Notes under the pieces: generated by a model
What the model saw: only the letters and a program-made list of their open reading frames with translations
Databases searched by the model: none
Told to the model about the DNA's origin: nothing
Position numbers and translations under genes: made by a program
Shown: one piece after another, positions 9,235 to 16,836 of the stretch
How the letters are laid out: every line of letters begins with the position of its first letter
How positions within the stretch are numbered: position 1 is the first letter of the stretch
From: Sphingomonadales bacterium Ga0077557
Lineage (GTDB): Bacteria > Pseudomonadota > Alphaproteobacteria > Sphingomonadales > Sphingomonadaceae
Length of the DNA: 64,000 bases
Direction of reading: 5' to 3'
NCBI GenBank assembly: GCA_001464615.1
Contig: LNFI01000009.1
Coordinates: 59,773-123,772, forward strand

Positions 9235-9969
9235 ATGTCCGAATTAGCGCGGTCCTCCGAACAAGTGTCGACTGACGAAGGAATGATTTTGAAGCTTTCA
9301 TCATGCCAGGGGGGATTGGACCAGACGGAATTGGGCCAAACGGCATCAGTTGAACACGTATCGCCAGACCTGCCCGCAAGGCCCGGAAAGCCGAGCCAAA
9401 TGGAAATAGAAGCAGCGGTGCGCACCCTGATCAAGGCAGCGGGGGACAACCCGGCGCGCGAAGGATTGATCGACACGCCAGCGCGCGTCGCCCGCGCCTA
9501 TGATGAATGGTTTTCGGGCTATGCAATTGATCCCACTGCGTTGCTCAGCCGGACATTCGCCGAAGCGGAATCGTATCGGGAAACCGTCCTGCTTTGCGAT
9601 ATCCCGCTAGTATCCACCTGCGAACACCATATGGCCCCCATCATTGGCGTGGCGCATGTCGGCTATCGGCCGCGCGACCGCGTCGTGGGCATTTCAAAAC
9701 TGTCACGGCTGGTGGACGCGTACTCCCGGCGGCTGCAATTGCAGGAACGCTTGACCCAGCAAATCGGGATGACGCTGTGGGAGGTTCTCGCCCCGCGCGG
9801 TGTTGCGGTGGTGATTGACGCTACGCATGGGTGTATGGCGACTCGCGGGGTTAATCAGCGCGGGGTCACGATGCGAACAGAATGCTGGCTAGGGGATTTC
9901 CGAGAGGATCGGGATCTGCGTCGAGACTTTTTGACATCGGTCCGTGACGCGCGCGCGGGCGAGCGTTGA
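9235..9969 (+). CDS. folE: GTP cyclohydrolase I
   Basis: Opens the guanine ring of GTP to give 7,8-dihydroneopterin triphosphate for folate or pterin synthesis. The catalytic core (~residues 55-240) starts at EAAVRTLIKAAGDNPAREGL. Zinc ligands are visible as Cys and His in STCEHHMAPI and a Cys in ATHGCMATRGV; VGISKLSRLVDAYSRRLQLQERLTQQI is the conserved helix. ATG 9235 has CGGAG nine bases upstream and gives a ~55-residue N-terminal extension; ATG 9400 would give the bare core. It is the first gene of a tight set with a sigma factor, a reductase and a chlorite-dismutase homologue, so it may be a specialised rather than housekeeping copy. Confidence 0.92.
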   Translation: MSELARSSEQVSTDEGMILKLSSCQGGLDQTELGQTASVEHVSPDLPARPGKPSQMEIEAAVRTLIKAAGDNPAREGLIDTPARVARAYDEWFSGYAIDPTALLSRTFAEAESYRETVLLCDIPLVSTCEHHMAPIIGVAHVGYRPRDRVVGISKLSRLVDAYSRRLQLQERLTQQIGMTLWEVLAPRGVAVVIDATHGCMATRGVNQRGVTMRTECWLGDFREDRDLRRDFLTSVRDARAGER

Positions 9970-10682
9970 TGCGATCCGACACGCTTGACTACGCCGAGAT
10001 GGACGATGCCGTCTTGGCCGACCTGTTTCGGGCGCGCGATTCCGGCGCAGTTCGGTTCATTGCGACCCAGAACAACCAACGCCTGTTTCGGGCGGCCTGG
10101 GCGGTCCTGAAGGACGGCGGAGAGGCGGAAGATGCCGTGCAAAGCGGGTATCTGAAGGCATTTGCGGCGATCGACAGCTTTGAGGGCAGATCAAAGCTGT
10201 CGACCTGGCTGACCCGCATCGTCATCAACGAAGCGTTGACCCGACGCCGCTCCGCGCGTCGCCGCGCGCCCCTTATCGGGGAAGCTGACGCGTTGGGAAT
10301 TGAGTCTGGCCGGAGCGATGACAGGGGGCATCCGGCTGGCCAGCCGACCCCGGAACAGCATGTCGCCAACGTGCAATTACAACAAGCGCTTGAACAAGCG
10401 TTGAGCCGTTTGCCGGACATCTACCGGATCGTCTTCGTTCTGCGCGAGATCGAGGGGATGACAGTAGACGAGGCAGCCGTCGCGCTGGATATCCTACCCG
10501 CCACCGTCAAAACCAGGTTCTTCCGGGCTCGCCAGATGCTGCAGGCCCAGCTGGCCTCTGTCGATCGCACTGACCTTGAGGATTTCCTGACCTTTGCCGG
10601 TGCTGCCTGCAGCTCGCTGACGGATCGACTTTTGGATCTGATTGCGGCGCACGTGGCGCGTGCGAGACCATCATTTCACTGA
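9969..10682 (+). CDS. ECF-type RNA polymerase sigma factor
   Basis: A 237-residue sigma-70 family protein with region 2 (RLFRAAWAVLKDGGEAEDAVQSGYLKAF, FEGRSKLSTWLTRIVINEALTRRR) and region 4 (LPDIYRIVFVLREIEG, then a helix-turn-helix around DEAAVALDILPATVKTRFFRAR). There is no region 3, which is the ECF layout. A ~30-residue tail after region 4 contains FAGAACSSLTDRLL. ATG 9969 shares its A with the folE stop (TGATG), so translation is coupled. No anti-sigma gene is adjacent, so its control is unclear. It may autoregulate this cluster. Confidence 0.88.
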   Translation: MRSDTLDYAEMDDAVLADLFRARDSGAVRFIATQNNQRLFRAAWAVLKDGGEAEDAVQSGYLKAFAAIDSFEGRSKLSTWLTRIVINEALTRRRSARRRAPLIGEADALGIESGRSDDRGHPAGQPTPEQHVANVQLQQALEQALSRLPDIYRIVFVLREIEGMTVDEAAVALDILPATVKTRFFRARQMLQAQLASVDRTDLEDFLTFAGAACSSLTDRLLDLIAAHVARARPSFH

Positions 10683-10701
10683 TTACTAACGGAGCACCCC
10701 A

Positions 10702-11808
10702 ATGTCGTCGACGACCACGTCATCTTCCCGTTCCGACTGGCGTAAATTCAGGATCACGCAGATCGTGGCGGAAAGTGCGGTGATCAAATCCTTCTACCTC
10801 GAACCCGCCGATGGCGCGGCGATGGCCCCACACCGCGCCGGACAGCATCTGCCGATCCGGTTAGCACAGCCCGGCGGTGAACCACCCCTGCTGCGGACCT
10901 ATACGGTCTCTGTTGCGCCGTCTGCGCAGCAATTGCGCATCAGCGTGCGGAAGCTTGGCACGGGTTCAAGCCATTTGCACGACGCGATCGCTGTCGGTGA
11001 CACGATCGACTGCCGCGAGCCCGACGGCGATTTCATCATCGACACGTCCCCGACCCACCCTGTCGTCATGATTGCGGCGGGCGTTGGCATCACGCCTATC
11101 CTCGCGATGATCACGCACTTGGTCGATGACGGCGAACGCACCGGTGCGATGCGCCCGATCACCTTCTTTTACGCCGCCCGCACCAAGGCTGAGCGCGGCT
11201 TTGATGGCGAACTAGACCGCCTGGTTGAGCGAGCGAACGGCAAATTGACGATCATCCGCCTGCTGCAGGAAACCGATGATGCCGTGATCGGTAAGGATTA
11301 TGAAGAACAGGGCATCCTGTCCGCGGGCATATTGGAGAAGTATCTGGGCTTCCAACTCTATGATTTCTACATGTGCGGGCCGCCGGGCTTCATGCAAGCG
11401 ATCTATGACGCCCTGACGAGCCACGGCGTCGCAGATCATCGCATTTTTGCCGAAGCGTTCGGCCCTGCGTCGCTGAAGCGTCAGACCGAAAACCGCAGTG
11501 TCGCCCCGCAAGCCGAACCATCCGCGATCCCCATTGACGTCGTCTTCAATGCAGCGGGCGACCATGGCGTCTGGGCACCCGGTGCAGGCAGCTTGCTCGA
11601 ATTTGCCGAAGCATCGGGCCTGACACCCGAATTCGGCTGTCGCGAGGGTGCCTGTGGGGCGTGCAAAACGCCGTTAGTTGCCGGTGCGGTTGCCTATTTC
11701 AGAGAAACCTCGGCCGCGCATGGCGACAATGAAGTGCTGATCTGCAGCGCGGTACCCGCCGCGAGCGCTGACGGTACGATCAACAAGCTTGTCCTTGCCA
11801 TCGGGTAA
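10702..11808 (+). CDS. FAD/NAD(P)-binding oxidoreductase with C-terminal 2Fe-2S ferredoxin domain
   Basis: A 368-residue one-polypeptide electron-transfer reductase. The FAD domain (to ~110) has RTYTVS for flavin binding. The NAD(P) domain has MIAAGVGITPILAMI and ends with FYMCGPPGFMQAI. A linker leads to a plant-type ferredoxin domain (~275-368) with CREGACGACKTPL and a distal cysteine in ICSA giving the CX4CX2C...C cluster ligands. The order FAD-NAD-2Fe-2S is that of Hcr or phthalate-dioxygenase-reductase-like proteins. It starts 19 bases after the sigma gene behind a GGAG site. The partner is not obvious; the downstream haem protein is the natural candidate. Confidence 0.9.
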   Translation: MSSTTTSSSRSDWRKFRITQIVAESAVIKSFYLEPADGAAMAPHRAGQHLPIRLAQPGGEPPLLRTYTVSVAPSAQQLRISVRKLGTGSSHLHDAIAVGDTIDCREPDGDFIIDTSPTHPVVMIAAGVGITPILAMITHLVDDGERTGAMRPITFFYAARTKAERGFDGELDRLVERANGKLTIIRLLQETDDAVIGKDYEEQGILSAGILEKYLGFQLYDFYMCGPPGFMQAIYDALTSHGVADHRIFAEAFGPASLKRQTENRSVAPQAEPSAIPIDVVFNAAGDHGVWAPGAGSLLEFAEASGLTPEFGCREGACGACKTPLVAGAVAYFRETSAAHGDNEVLICSAVPAASADGTINKLVLAIG

Positions 11809-11887
11809 GCGCGATGTCCGCGCTTGCCCGCCCGTTGCAGATTTTCCAATCAGCGCTGAAAGTCAGCGCCAACCATCATGAGGTATT

Positions 11888-12445
11888 ATGACTGAGCGCG
11901 CACCCATTACCCTCAGCCGATTTGTCGGTGCCGATGCGGGGCAGTGGCAGATCACGTCAATTCGCGAATTTCGCGGGGCAAGCCTGCCCTCGGCGCGCTT
12001 TCTGGCCATCGATGCCGAGGCCAGTGCAGGCACTCCAGCATGGACGCTGCGCGGTGCCGGCAGCAATTTGCGCTACACCACTGCGCCTGAACGCACGGCG
12101 CTGCAGGCAAAGCAGGAAGGATTGGGGCGTCCCGCCTCTACCCGCGCGGCGCTGATCCCGATCCGCAAATCGGCCGAATGGTGGGCAATGGCGCAGGACG
12201 AGCGTCGCGCCGTCTATGAACAGGGATCGCATTTGCCGATCGGGCTCGATTATCTGCCGGGTGTCGCTCGCAAACTCTATCATTCGCGCGATCATGGCGA
12301 ACCCTTCGACTTCCTGACCTGGTTCGAATTCGCGCCCGATCAAGAAGCCGCGTTCGACCACATGCTGGTGCGGCTGCGCGAATGTGCCGAATGGGATTAT
12401 GTCGACCGCGAGGTCGACATCCGACTGACCCGCGTCACGGCCTGA
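11888..12445 (+). CDS. cld: Chlorite dismutase-family haem protein (short, dimeric lineage)
   Basis: A 185-residue protein with the Cld core PIRKSAEWWAMAQDERR, then SHLPIGLDYLPGVARKLYH and EPFDFLTWFEF, ending VDREVDIRL. Its length matches the short lineage-II chlorite dismutases (Nitrobacter or Klebsiella type, ~180 residues) rather than HemQ (~250). By alignment from memory, His115 is the proximal haem ligand and Arg128, thirteen residues on, occupies the distal arginine position needed for chlorite decomposition; Lys94 and the WW pair are also present. It lies 79 bases after the reductase gene with a GAGG site before ATG. The natural substrate is unknown: chlorite, or another oxidant. Confidence 0.85.
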   Translation: MTERAPITLSRFVGADAGQWQITSIREFRGASLPSARFLAIDAEASAGTPAWTLRGAGSNLRYTTAPERTALQAKQEGLGRPASTRAALIPIRKSAEWWAMAQDERRAVYEQGSHLPIGLDYLPGVARKLYHSRDHGEPFDFLTWFEFAPDQEAAFDHMLVRLRECAEWDYVDREVDIRLTRVTA

Positions 12446-12470
12446 CGACAATTATGCTTTTGCACTTAGA

Positions 12471-12657
12471 ACGTGATGACGTCGGATTGATCCAACCTTA
12501 CACCCGTTCGGGCTGAGCCCTTCGACTGCCTGCAAGGCAGGAGCTCAGGATAAACTTCGGCCAATATGGCCGAAGTCGAAGCCCAAGCGCGACGCTTGCC
12601 CTTCGACTTCGCTCAGGGCGAACGGGGATGGATTGATTCAAGTCGATGCCATCACAC
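12471..12657. repeat. MITE-like palindromic element, copy 1
   Basis: An imperfect long palindrome in the gap 12446-12757. The left end is ACGTGATGACGTCGGATTG and the right end reads ATGGCATCACAC, its near reverse complement, with TA dinucleotides flanking. Internally it carries CCCGTTCGGGCTGAGC and CTTCGCTCAGGGCGAACGGG as inner inverted arms, plus an extra ~55-base hairpin-rich insert not in the other copies. Related copies lie at 28271 and 51046. No protein gene is evident in this gap. Confidence 0.7.
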
Positions 12658-12757
12658 TATAACGACCCGAGAGATGCGGCTGTAGGGCTGCGGGAGCGCT
12701 GAGGCGTTCCCGTTCAATCACGTTGGGAGCCGCTTCGCTACCCCCTTTTCGCGCGCC

Positions 12758-14155
12758 CTACTCCACCGCCTCGCCCAAATCCTCGATTAGGGGGAGCGCG
12801 TCGCCATAGCGGGCGAGCGCTTCCACGGGCGGCACGTCCTCGATCTCGCGCGGGCCGGTGTCGATGCTGAGGTCGCGGAACTTGCGAGCGGTGACCAGCG
12901 CGCGGCTTTCGAAGCTGCTCACAAAGATATTGTAATTATTGACCGCACTGGTCAGCCCGCCGCCGACCTTGCGCAAATCGCCCGCCGCCTTGGCGAGGCG
13001 TTCGTACAGCTCCTTGCCGAGCATACCGATTTCTTGCGCCTGCTTGGCCATTTTTTCCTGGCGCCATACGGCATCGACGGTGCGCGCAATCGCGATCAAA
13101 TTGGTTGGCGTCGCCAGCAGCACGCGTTTTTCGAAGGCGAAATCCCACAGGGTTGGGTCATGCTCCAACGCCGCCGACAGGAAATGTTCGCCGGGCACGA
13201 ACATGATGACATAATCGGGCGCATCGGCGAACTGGCTCCAATAGGCCTTGTTGCCGAGCCCGTTGACATGCGCGCGCATTGAGGCGGCGTGGAGTGCGAG
13301 CCCCTTTTGCCGCTCTTCTTCATCAACCGCGCCAAACGCATCCTGATAGGCGTTGAGCGACACCTTGGCATCGATCACCAGTGCACGACCGCCGGGCACG
13401 CGGACGATCGCATCGGGGCGCAGCCGCCCGCCCTCATCATCGCCGCCAGCGACGCTGACTTCGGTCTGGAAATCGGTATGTTCCGAGAGGCCGCAGGTTT
13501 CGAGCACATTTTTGAGCTGTTGCTCACCCCAGCGACCGCGCGATTTGGGTGCATTGCGCAGCGAATTGACGAGCTTGGCGGCCTCGCTTGAGACCTTTTC
13601 CTGGCCGATGCGCAGCCCTTCCAACTGGCCCTTGAGCTGATCGAATGCGCTGGTCCGATCGGTCTCCACCTTCCTGACCGTCTCTTCATAGCGGCTGAGC
13701 CGATCGCTGACCGGCTGGAGCATCGAGCGGAGATTTTGCCCCGCCGTCTCTTCGGATTGCTTGAACCGCTCATCGGCGCGGCGCAGGAAATTCTCCTGTG
13801 CGTCGGTCAACAGCTTGGTCGAGACATCAGCGAATTGCGCGGCCATCACGTCCTTTGCCTCGCGCAGCTCCGCCAGCCGAGCCTCGAACGCGCCCGCTTG
13901 CGCCTTGAGCGTGGCGAGATCGGTGCGCGCCGTGTCGCGTTCATCGCGCACTTGCTCGAGCGTCGCGGCGATTGCGGCGACGCCCTTGGCGCGCTCCTCC
14001 GCGCCGGCCAGATCGACGATCGCCCGGCGAAAATCCTCCGCCCGCGCGTCACGCTCCGCGCGCGCCTGTGCGGCGCCGCGCCCGCCGAGCACCCAGCCAA
14101 TACCCAGGCCAAGCACGAGTGACGCGAGGATGAAAATGATCACGAACGGGTCCAA
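12758..14155 (-). CDS. rmuC: DNA recombination protein RmuC
   Basis: A 465-residue protein with an N-terminal membrane anchor (IIFILASLVLGLGIGWVLGG), a long coiled coil (~30-190) rich in Ala/Glu/Arg, and the conserved RmuC nuclease-like domain with NSLRNAPKSRGRWGEQQL, DAKVSLNAYQDAF and MFVPGEHFLSAAL. RmuC limits inversion at short inverted repeats in E. coli and is thought to be a PD-(D/E)XK-related nuclease. The gene stands alone between a repeat and a sugar transporter. Confidence 0.95.
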   Translation of the reverse strand: MDPFVIIFILASLVLGLGIGWVLGGRGAAQARAERDARAEDFRRAIVDLAGAEERAKGVAAIAATLEQVRDERDTARTDLATLKAQAGAFEARLAELREAKDVMAAQFADVSTKLLTDAQENFLRRADERFKQSEETAGQNLRSMLQPVSDRLSRYEETVRKVETDRTSAFDQLKGQLEGLRIGQEKVSSEAAKLVNSLRNAPKSRGRWGEQQLKNVLETCGLSEHTDFQTEVSVAGGDDEGGRLRPDAIVRVPGGRALVIDAKVSLNAYQDAFGAVDEEERQKGLALHAASMRAHVNGLGNKAYWSQFADAPDYVIMFVPGEHFLSAALEHDPTLWDFAFEKRVLLATPTNLIAIARTVDAVWRQEKMAKQAQEIGMLGKELYERLAKAAGDLRKVGGGLTSAVNNYNIFVSSFESRALVTARKFRDLSIDTGPREIEDVPPVEALARYGDALPLIEDLGEAVE

Positions 14156-14278
14156 ATCTCTGGCCTTCCCATGGAACGAAGCGCGAACTTAACGCCTTGG
14201 CCGATCAGCGGCAAGCAGGCGATGGCGCAACGGTGCCTGGGGCCGTGATCAGGGCTTGGCCAACGGGTAGCGGCGGAA

Positions 14279-15562
14279 TCAGCCGGCCATCGCGGGCCGC
14301 CGCGCATAAACCCCATAGGCCGCGATGATCGCATAACAGGCGGCGGGCAGGATCAGCGCGAACCGCAGGCTGCTCGCGTCAGCGATCAGGCCCGTTAGCG
14401 GCGGGATCACCGCGCCGCCAACGATCGCCATCGCGATGATGCCCGATCCTTCTGCCGCGCGCTTGCCCAGCCCTTCGCTGGCGAGCGAGAAAATCGTCGG
14501 GAACATGATCGAATTCATCAGCCCGATCAGCAGCAGCGACCAACCAGCCATTGGCCCCGTGCTATTCGCCGAAAGCAGGATCAGCGTGATCGATCCAGCC
14601 GCCACCGCAGCCAGTACCATGCCCGGCGACACCAGCCGCAGCACGACCGCGCCAATGAACCGCCCCACCATCGCGCCGCCCCAGTAAAAGCCGACATAGG
14701 TGCCCGCGGTGGACGCCCCGATGCCGAAGACATCGGCCTGGATCAGATAATTGACGATCAGCGACCCGATGGCGACTTCCGCCCCGACATACAGAAAGAT
14801 GCAGGCCGCACCGAACCCGAAACGCGGCCGCTCCAGCAGATTGAAGGCGCGCAGCACACTGCCGCTGTCCTCAACGACATTGGGCAAGCGATTGCGCCGC
14901 GTCCACACCACGCCCGCGACGATCACCAGCGCCAGCGCCAGCGCGAGATAGGTGTTCACCACCACCTGCGTTTCCGCCGTGCGATAGGCATCGAGCGCAG
15001 CGCCGCTGAGCGTCTTCGGATCGACCTTCGCGAGGCTGCCGAGGATCAGATAGCCGCCGACGATCGGGAAGATCGTCGTGCCAAGCGAGTTGAACGCTTG
15101 CGCAAAAGTCAGTCGGCTATGCGCGGTGGCCGGTCTGCCGAGCAGTGAGATCAGCGGATTGGCGACGACCTGGACCATTGTGATCCCCGCCGCCAGCACG
15201 AACAGGGCAAACAGGAACACACCGAATTGGCCCGATTGCGATGCCGGGATGAACAACAGGCACCCGGCCGTCATGATCACCAGCCCAATCGAGGCCGAGC
15301 GCATATAGCCCGCCTTGCGCACAATCGCGGCAGCGGGGATCGAGAAGATGAAATAGGCCGCGAAAAAGGCCGATTGCACCAGCAGCGCCTGAAAATAATT
15401 GAGCGTGAACAGGTCTTTCAGCTTTGGAATGATGACATCGTTCAAACTGGTGATGCCGCCAAAGATGAAGAACAGGGCAAAGACGAAAATCTGCAGATCG
15501 GGCGCGTTCACCCCCTGCCCGGTATCGGCGGTGGCGGTTGGTTGAGCGGGGGCGAGGGCCAT
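14279..15562 (-). CDS. Sugar MFS transporter, FucP/GluP family
   Basis: A 427-residue, 12-helix major facilitator of the fucose/glucose-galactose proton symporter family. Diagnostic pieces are FALFFIFGGITSLNDVIIPKL in helix 1, RKAGYMRS in the first loop, VVANPLISLLG and TFAQAFNSLGTTIFP. The initiator ATG follows AAAGGA. It lies 22 bases after the halogenase remnant, at the downstream end of the alpha-glucan operon, so it probably brings free glucose (or maltose) released by the periplasmic GH97/GH13 enzymes across the inner membrane. Confidence 0.9.
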   Translation of the reverse strand: MALAPAQPTATADTGQGVNAPDLQIFVFALFFIFGGITSLNDVIIPKLKDLFTLNYFQALLVQSAFFAAYFIFSIPAAAIVRKAGYMRSASIGLVIMTAGCLLFIPASQSGQFGVFLFALFVLAAGITMVQVVANPLISLLGRPATAHSRLTFAQAFNSLGTTIFPIVGGYLILGSLAKVDPKTLSGAALDAYRTAETQVVVNTYLALALALVIVAGVVWTRRNRLPNVVEDSGSVLRAFNLLERPRFGFGAACIFLYVGAEVAIGSLIVNYLIQADVFGIGASTAGTYVGFYWGGAMVGRFIGAVVLRLVSPGMVLAAVAAGSITLILLSANSTGPMAGWSLLLIGLMNSIMFPTIFSLASEGLGKRAAEGSGIIAMAIVGGAVIPPLTGLIADASSLRFALILPAACYAIIAAYGVYARRPAMAG

Positions 15563-15584
15563 GATCAGTCCTTTGTTCGGAGGG

Positions 15585-15914
15585 TCAGGCCAGCGCGGCC
15601 AGCATATCGCGATGCGAGGGGAAGTTCATCCCGCACCGGGCGATGAAATTATCAATCACCGCCATCCGGTCGCCACCTGATACGGCTTGCATCCGGCTAT
15701 CATCGGGGAAAGTCCCATAGCCCGCAAGCAAGCAATGTCATGAGATTGCCGAATAATAGCCGCCAATACTGCCAATGTCGGGGGATTCAACGACGGTGAT
15801 CTGCGCGCGGCCCTTGCCCTTTATCTTGCCCCAGCCATGGGCGAACAGATTGGCGGCTATCCAGCCCGCCGTACCGCCGCCCAGAATGACGATGCGGAAC
15901 CGCGCTTTAGTCAT
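15585..15914 (-). pseudogene. Remnant of a tryptophan halogenase-like flavoprotein gene
   Basis: From ATG 15914 the frame reads MTKARFRIVILGGGTAGWIAANLF, the FAD-binding start of tryptophan halogenases, then TVVESPDIGSIG, and hits TGA after 54 codons. Directly after that stop, in the same frame, CLLAGYGTFPDDSRM and FPSHRDMLAALA resemble the C-terminus of the same family. About 400 middle codons, including the catalytic lysine and WxWxIP motif, are missing. The start still overlaps the esterase stop (ATGACTAA), so the gene was once part of the coupled operon. Halogenase-like genes commonly accompany TonB-receptor carbohydrate loci in sphingomonads, caulobacters and xanthomonads. Confidence 0.85.
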
Positions 15915-16836
15915 TCACATGGCGGCCCAGCAGCCAGCGGAAAATCTCATCTAGCCGGGCGTTCCAGGCGTTTTCTTCATGCGCGGTGCCGGGGTAGCTG
16001 CGCGTTTCAAAATCGCGCTGCGGCTGCCAGCCAACATTGATGAGCGCTGCATCGATCTTTGTCTGCCACGCGCCATAATATTGGTCGAGCGTCTGGTCGC
16101 CGTGATCGAACCAGATGTGGCGGCCAGCCGGCGGGCCGAGCCGCTCGTTCAGATACCGGGTCCATGCAGCAGTGATCTCCGCCCGGTTTTCGTCCGCCTT
16201 AATCGGATCGATCAGCGGCCAGTGCGTCGAAACACAGCCCGCCATACCAAATATCTGCGGATATTCGGCAATGGCATAAAGCGAGATTAGTCCGCCCATG
16301 CTCGAACCGACAATGGCCGTATGATCCCGGTCACGCTTGGTGCGATACCGCTGGTCGATCATTGGTTTGAGCTCGGCGGTTAGAAACTTCAAATAGGCAT
16401 CCGAACGGATTGGCCCTTTCAGGAAGTCCTGGCCCTCGCCGCGCACTTTGGGAGACAGCGATTCAAAGACGCGCTGTGGCATATAGGTCCGTGGGCGATC
16501 CAGGCCGTGGCTGTAAATGCCGACGATGATGACCGGATCGATCGCCTTGTCGGCGACAAGCCGCATCACCGATTTGTCGGCTGCCCAGATTTTGTTGAAA
16601 TTGGACTTTTCCAGGAAGAACAGATTCTCGGCATCGTGCATATAGACGACGCCATAGCGCTGCTTGCCACGCGCGTAGCCGGGCGGGAGCCAGATCGTGA
16701 CGTGCGCAGCGCCAATATTGGCAGATCCGAATTTGGGCAGATCGACAAAGCTGCCCTCATCGGTGGGCGTTGCCGCCTGCGCACCGCCCATACCGAGCAG
16801 CACCGCGCCGATAAGGGCCACCAGCTTCATGATCAT
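15907..16836 (-). CDS. Secreted alpha/beta-hydrolase, putative esterase (EstD/Fes-like)
   Basis: A 309-residue exported hydrolase. A signal peptide (LVALIGAVLLGMGGAQA) is followed by VTIWLPPGYARGKQRYGVVYMHD, then the nucleophile elbow IVGSSMGGLISLYA. An aspartate in IWFDHGDQTLDQYY and the histidine of YPGTAHEENAW complete the likely triad. Members include ferri-enterobactin esterase-like and carbohydrate esterases. Its ATG overlaps the GH97 stop by four bases, so it is made with the glucan hydrolases and may remove acyl groups from modified sugars or glucans. Substrate not shown by sequence. Confidence 0.85.
   Translation of the reverse strand: MIMKLVALIGAVLLGMGGAQAATPTDEGSFVDLPKFGSANIGAAHVTIWLPPGYARGKQRYGVVYMHDAENLFFLEKSNFNKIWAADKSVMRLVADKAIDPVIIVGIYSHGLDRPRTYMPQRVFESLSPKVRGEGQDFLKGPIRSDAYLKFLTAELKPMIDQRYRTKRDRDHTAIVGSSMGGLISLYAIAEYPQIFGMAGCVSTHWPLIDPIKADENRAEITAAWTRYLNERLGPPAGRHIWFDHGDQTLDQYYGAWQTKIDAALINVGWQPQRDFETRSYPGTAHEENAWNARLDEIFRWLLGRHVND

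Noticed and set aside
11888..12445. Coproheme decarboxylase HemQ
   Set aside because: The protein is about 65 residues shorter than HemQ and keeps the Arg of chlorite dismutases; Gram-negative bacteria usually make haem by another route.
15585..15914. Intact small flavoprotein
   Set aside because: The frame has an internal TGA and lacks the middle of the halogenase family, so it was called a pseudogene.
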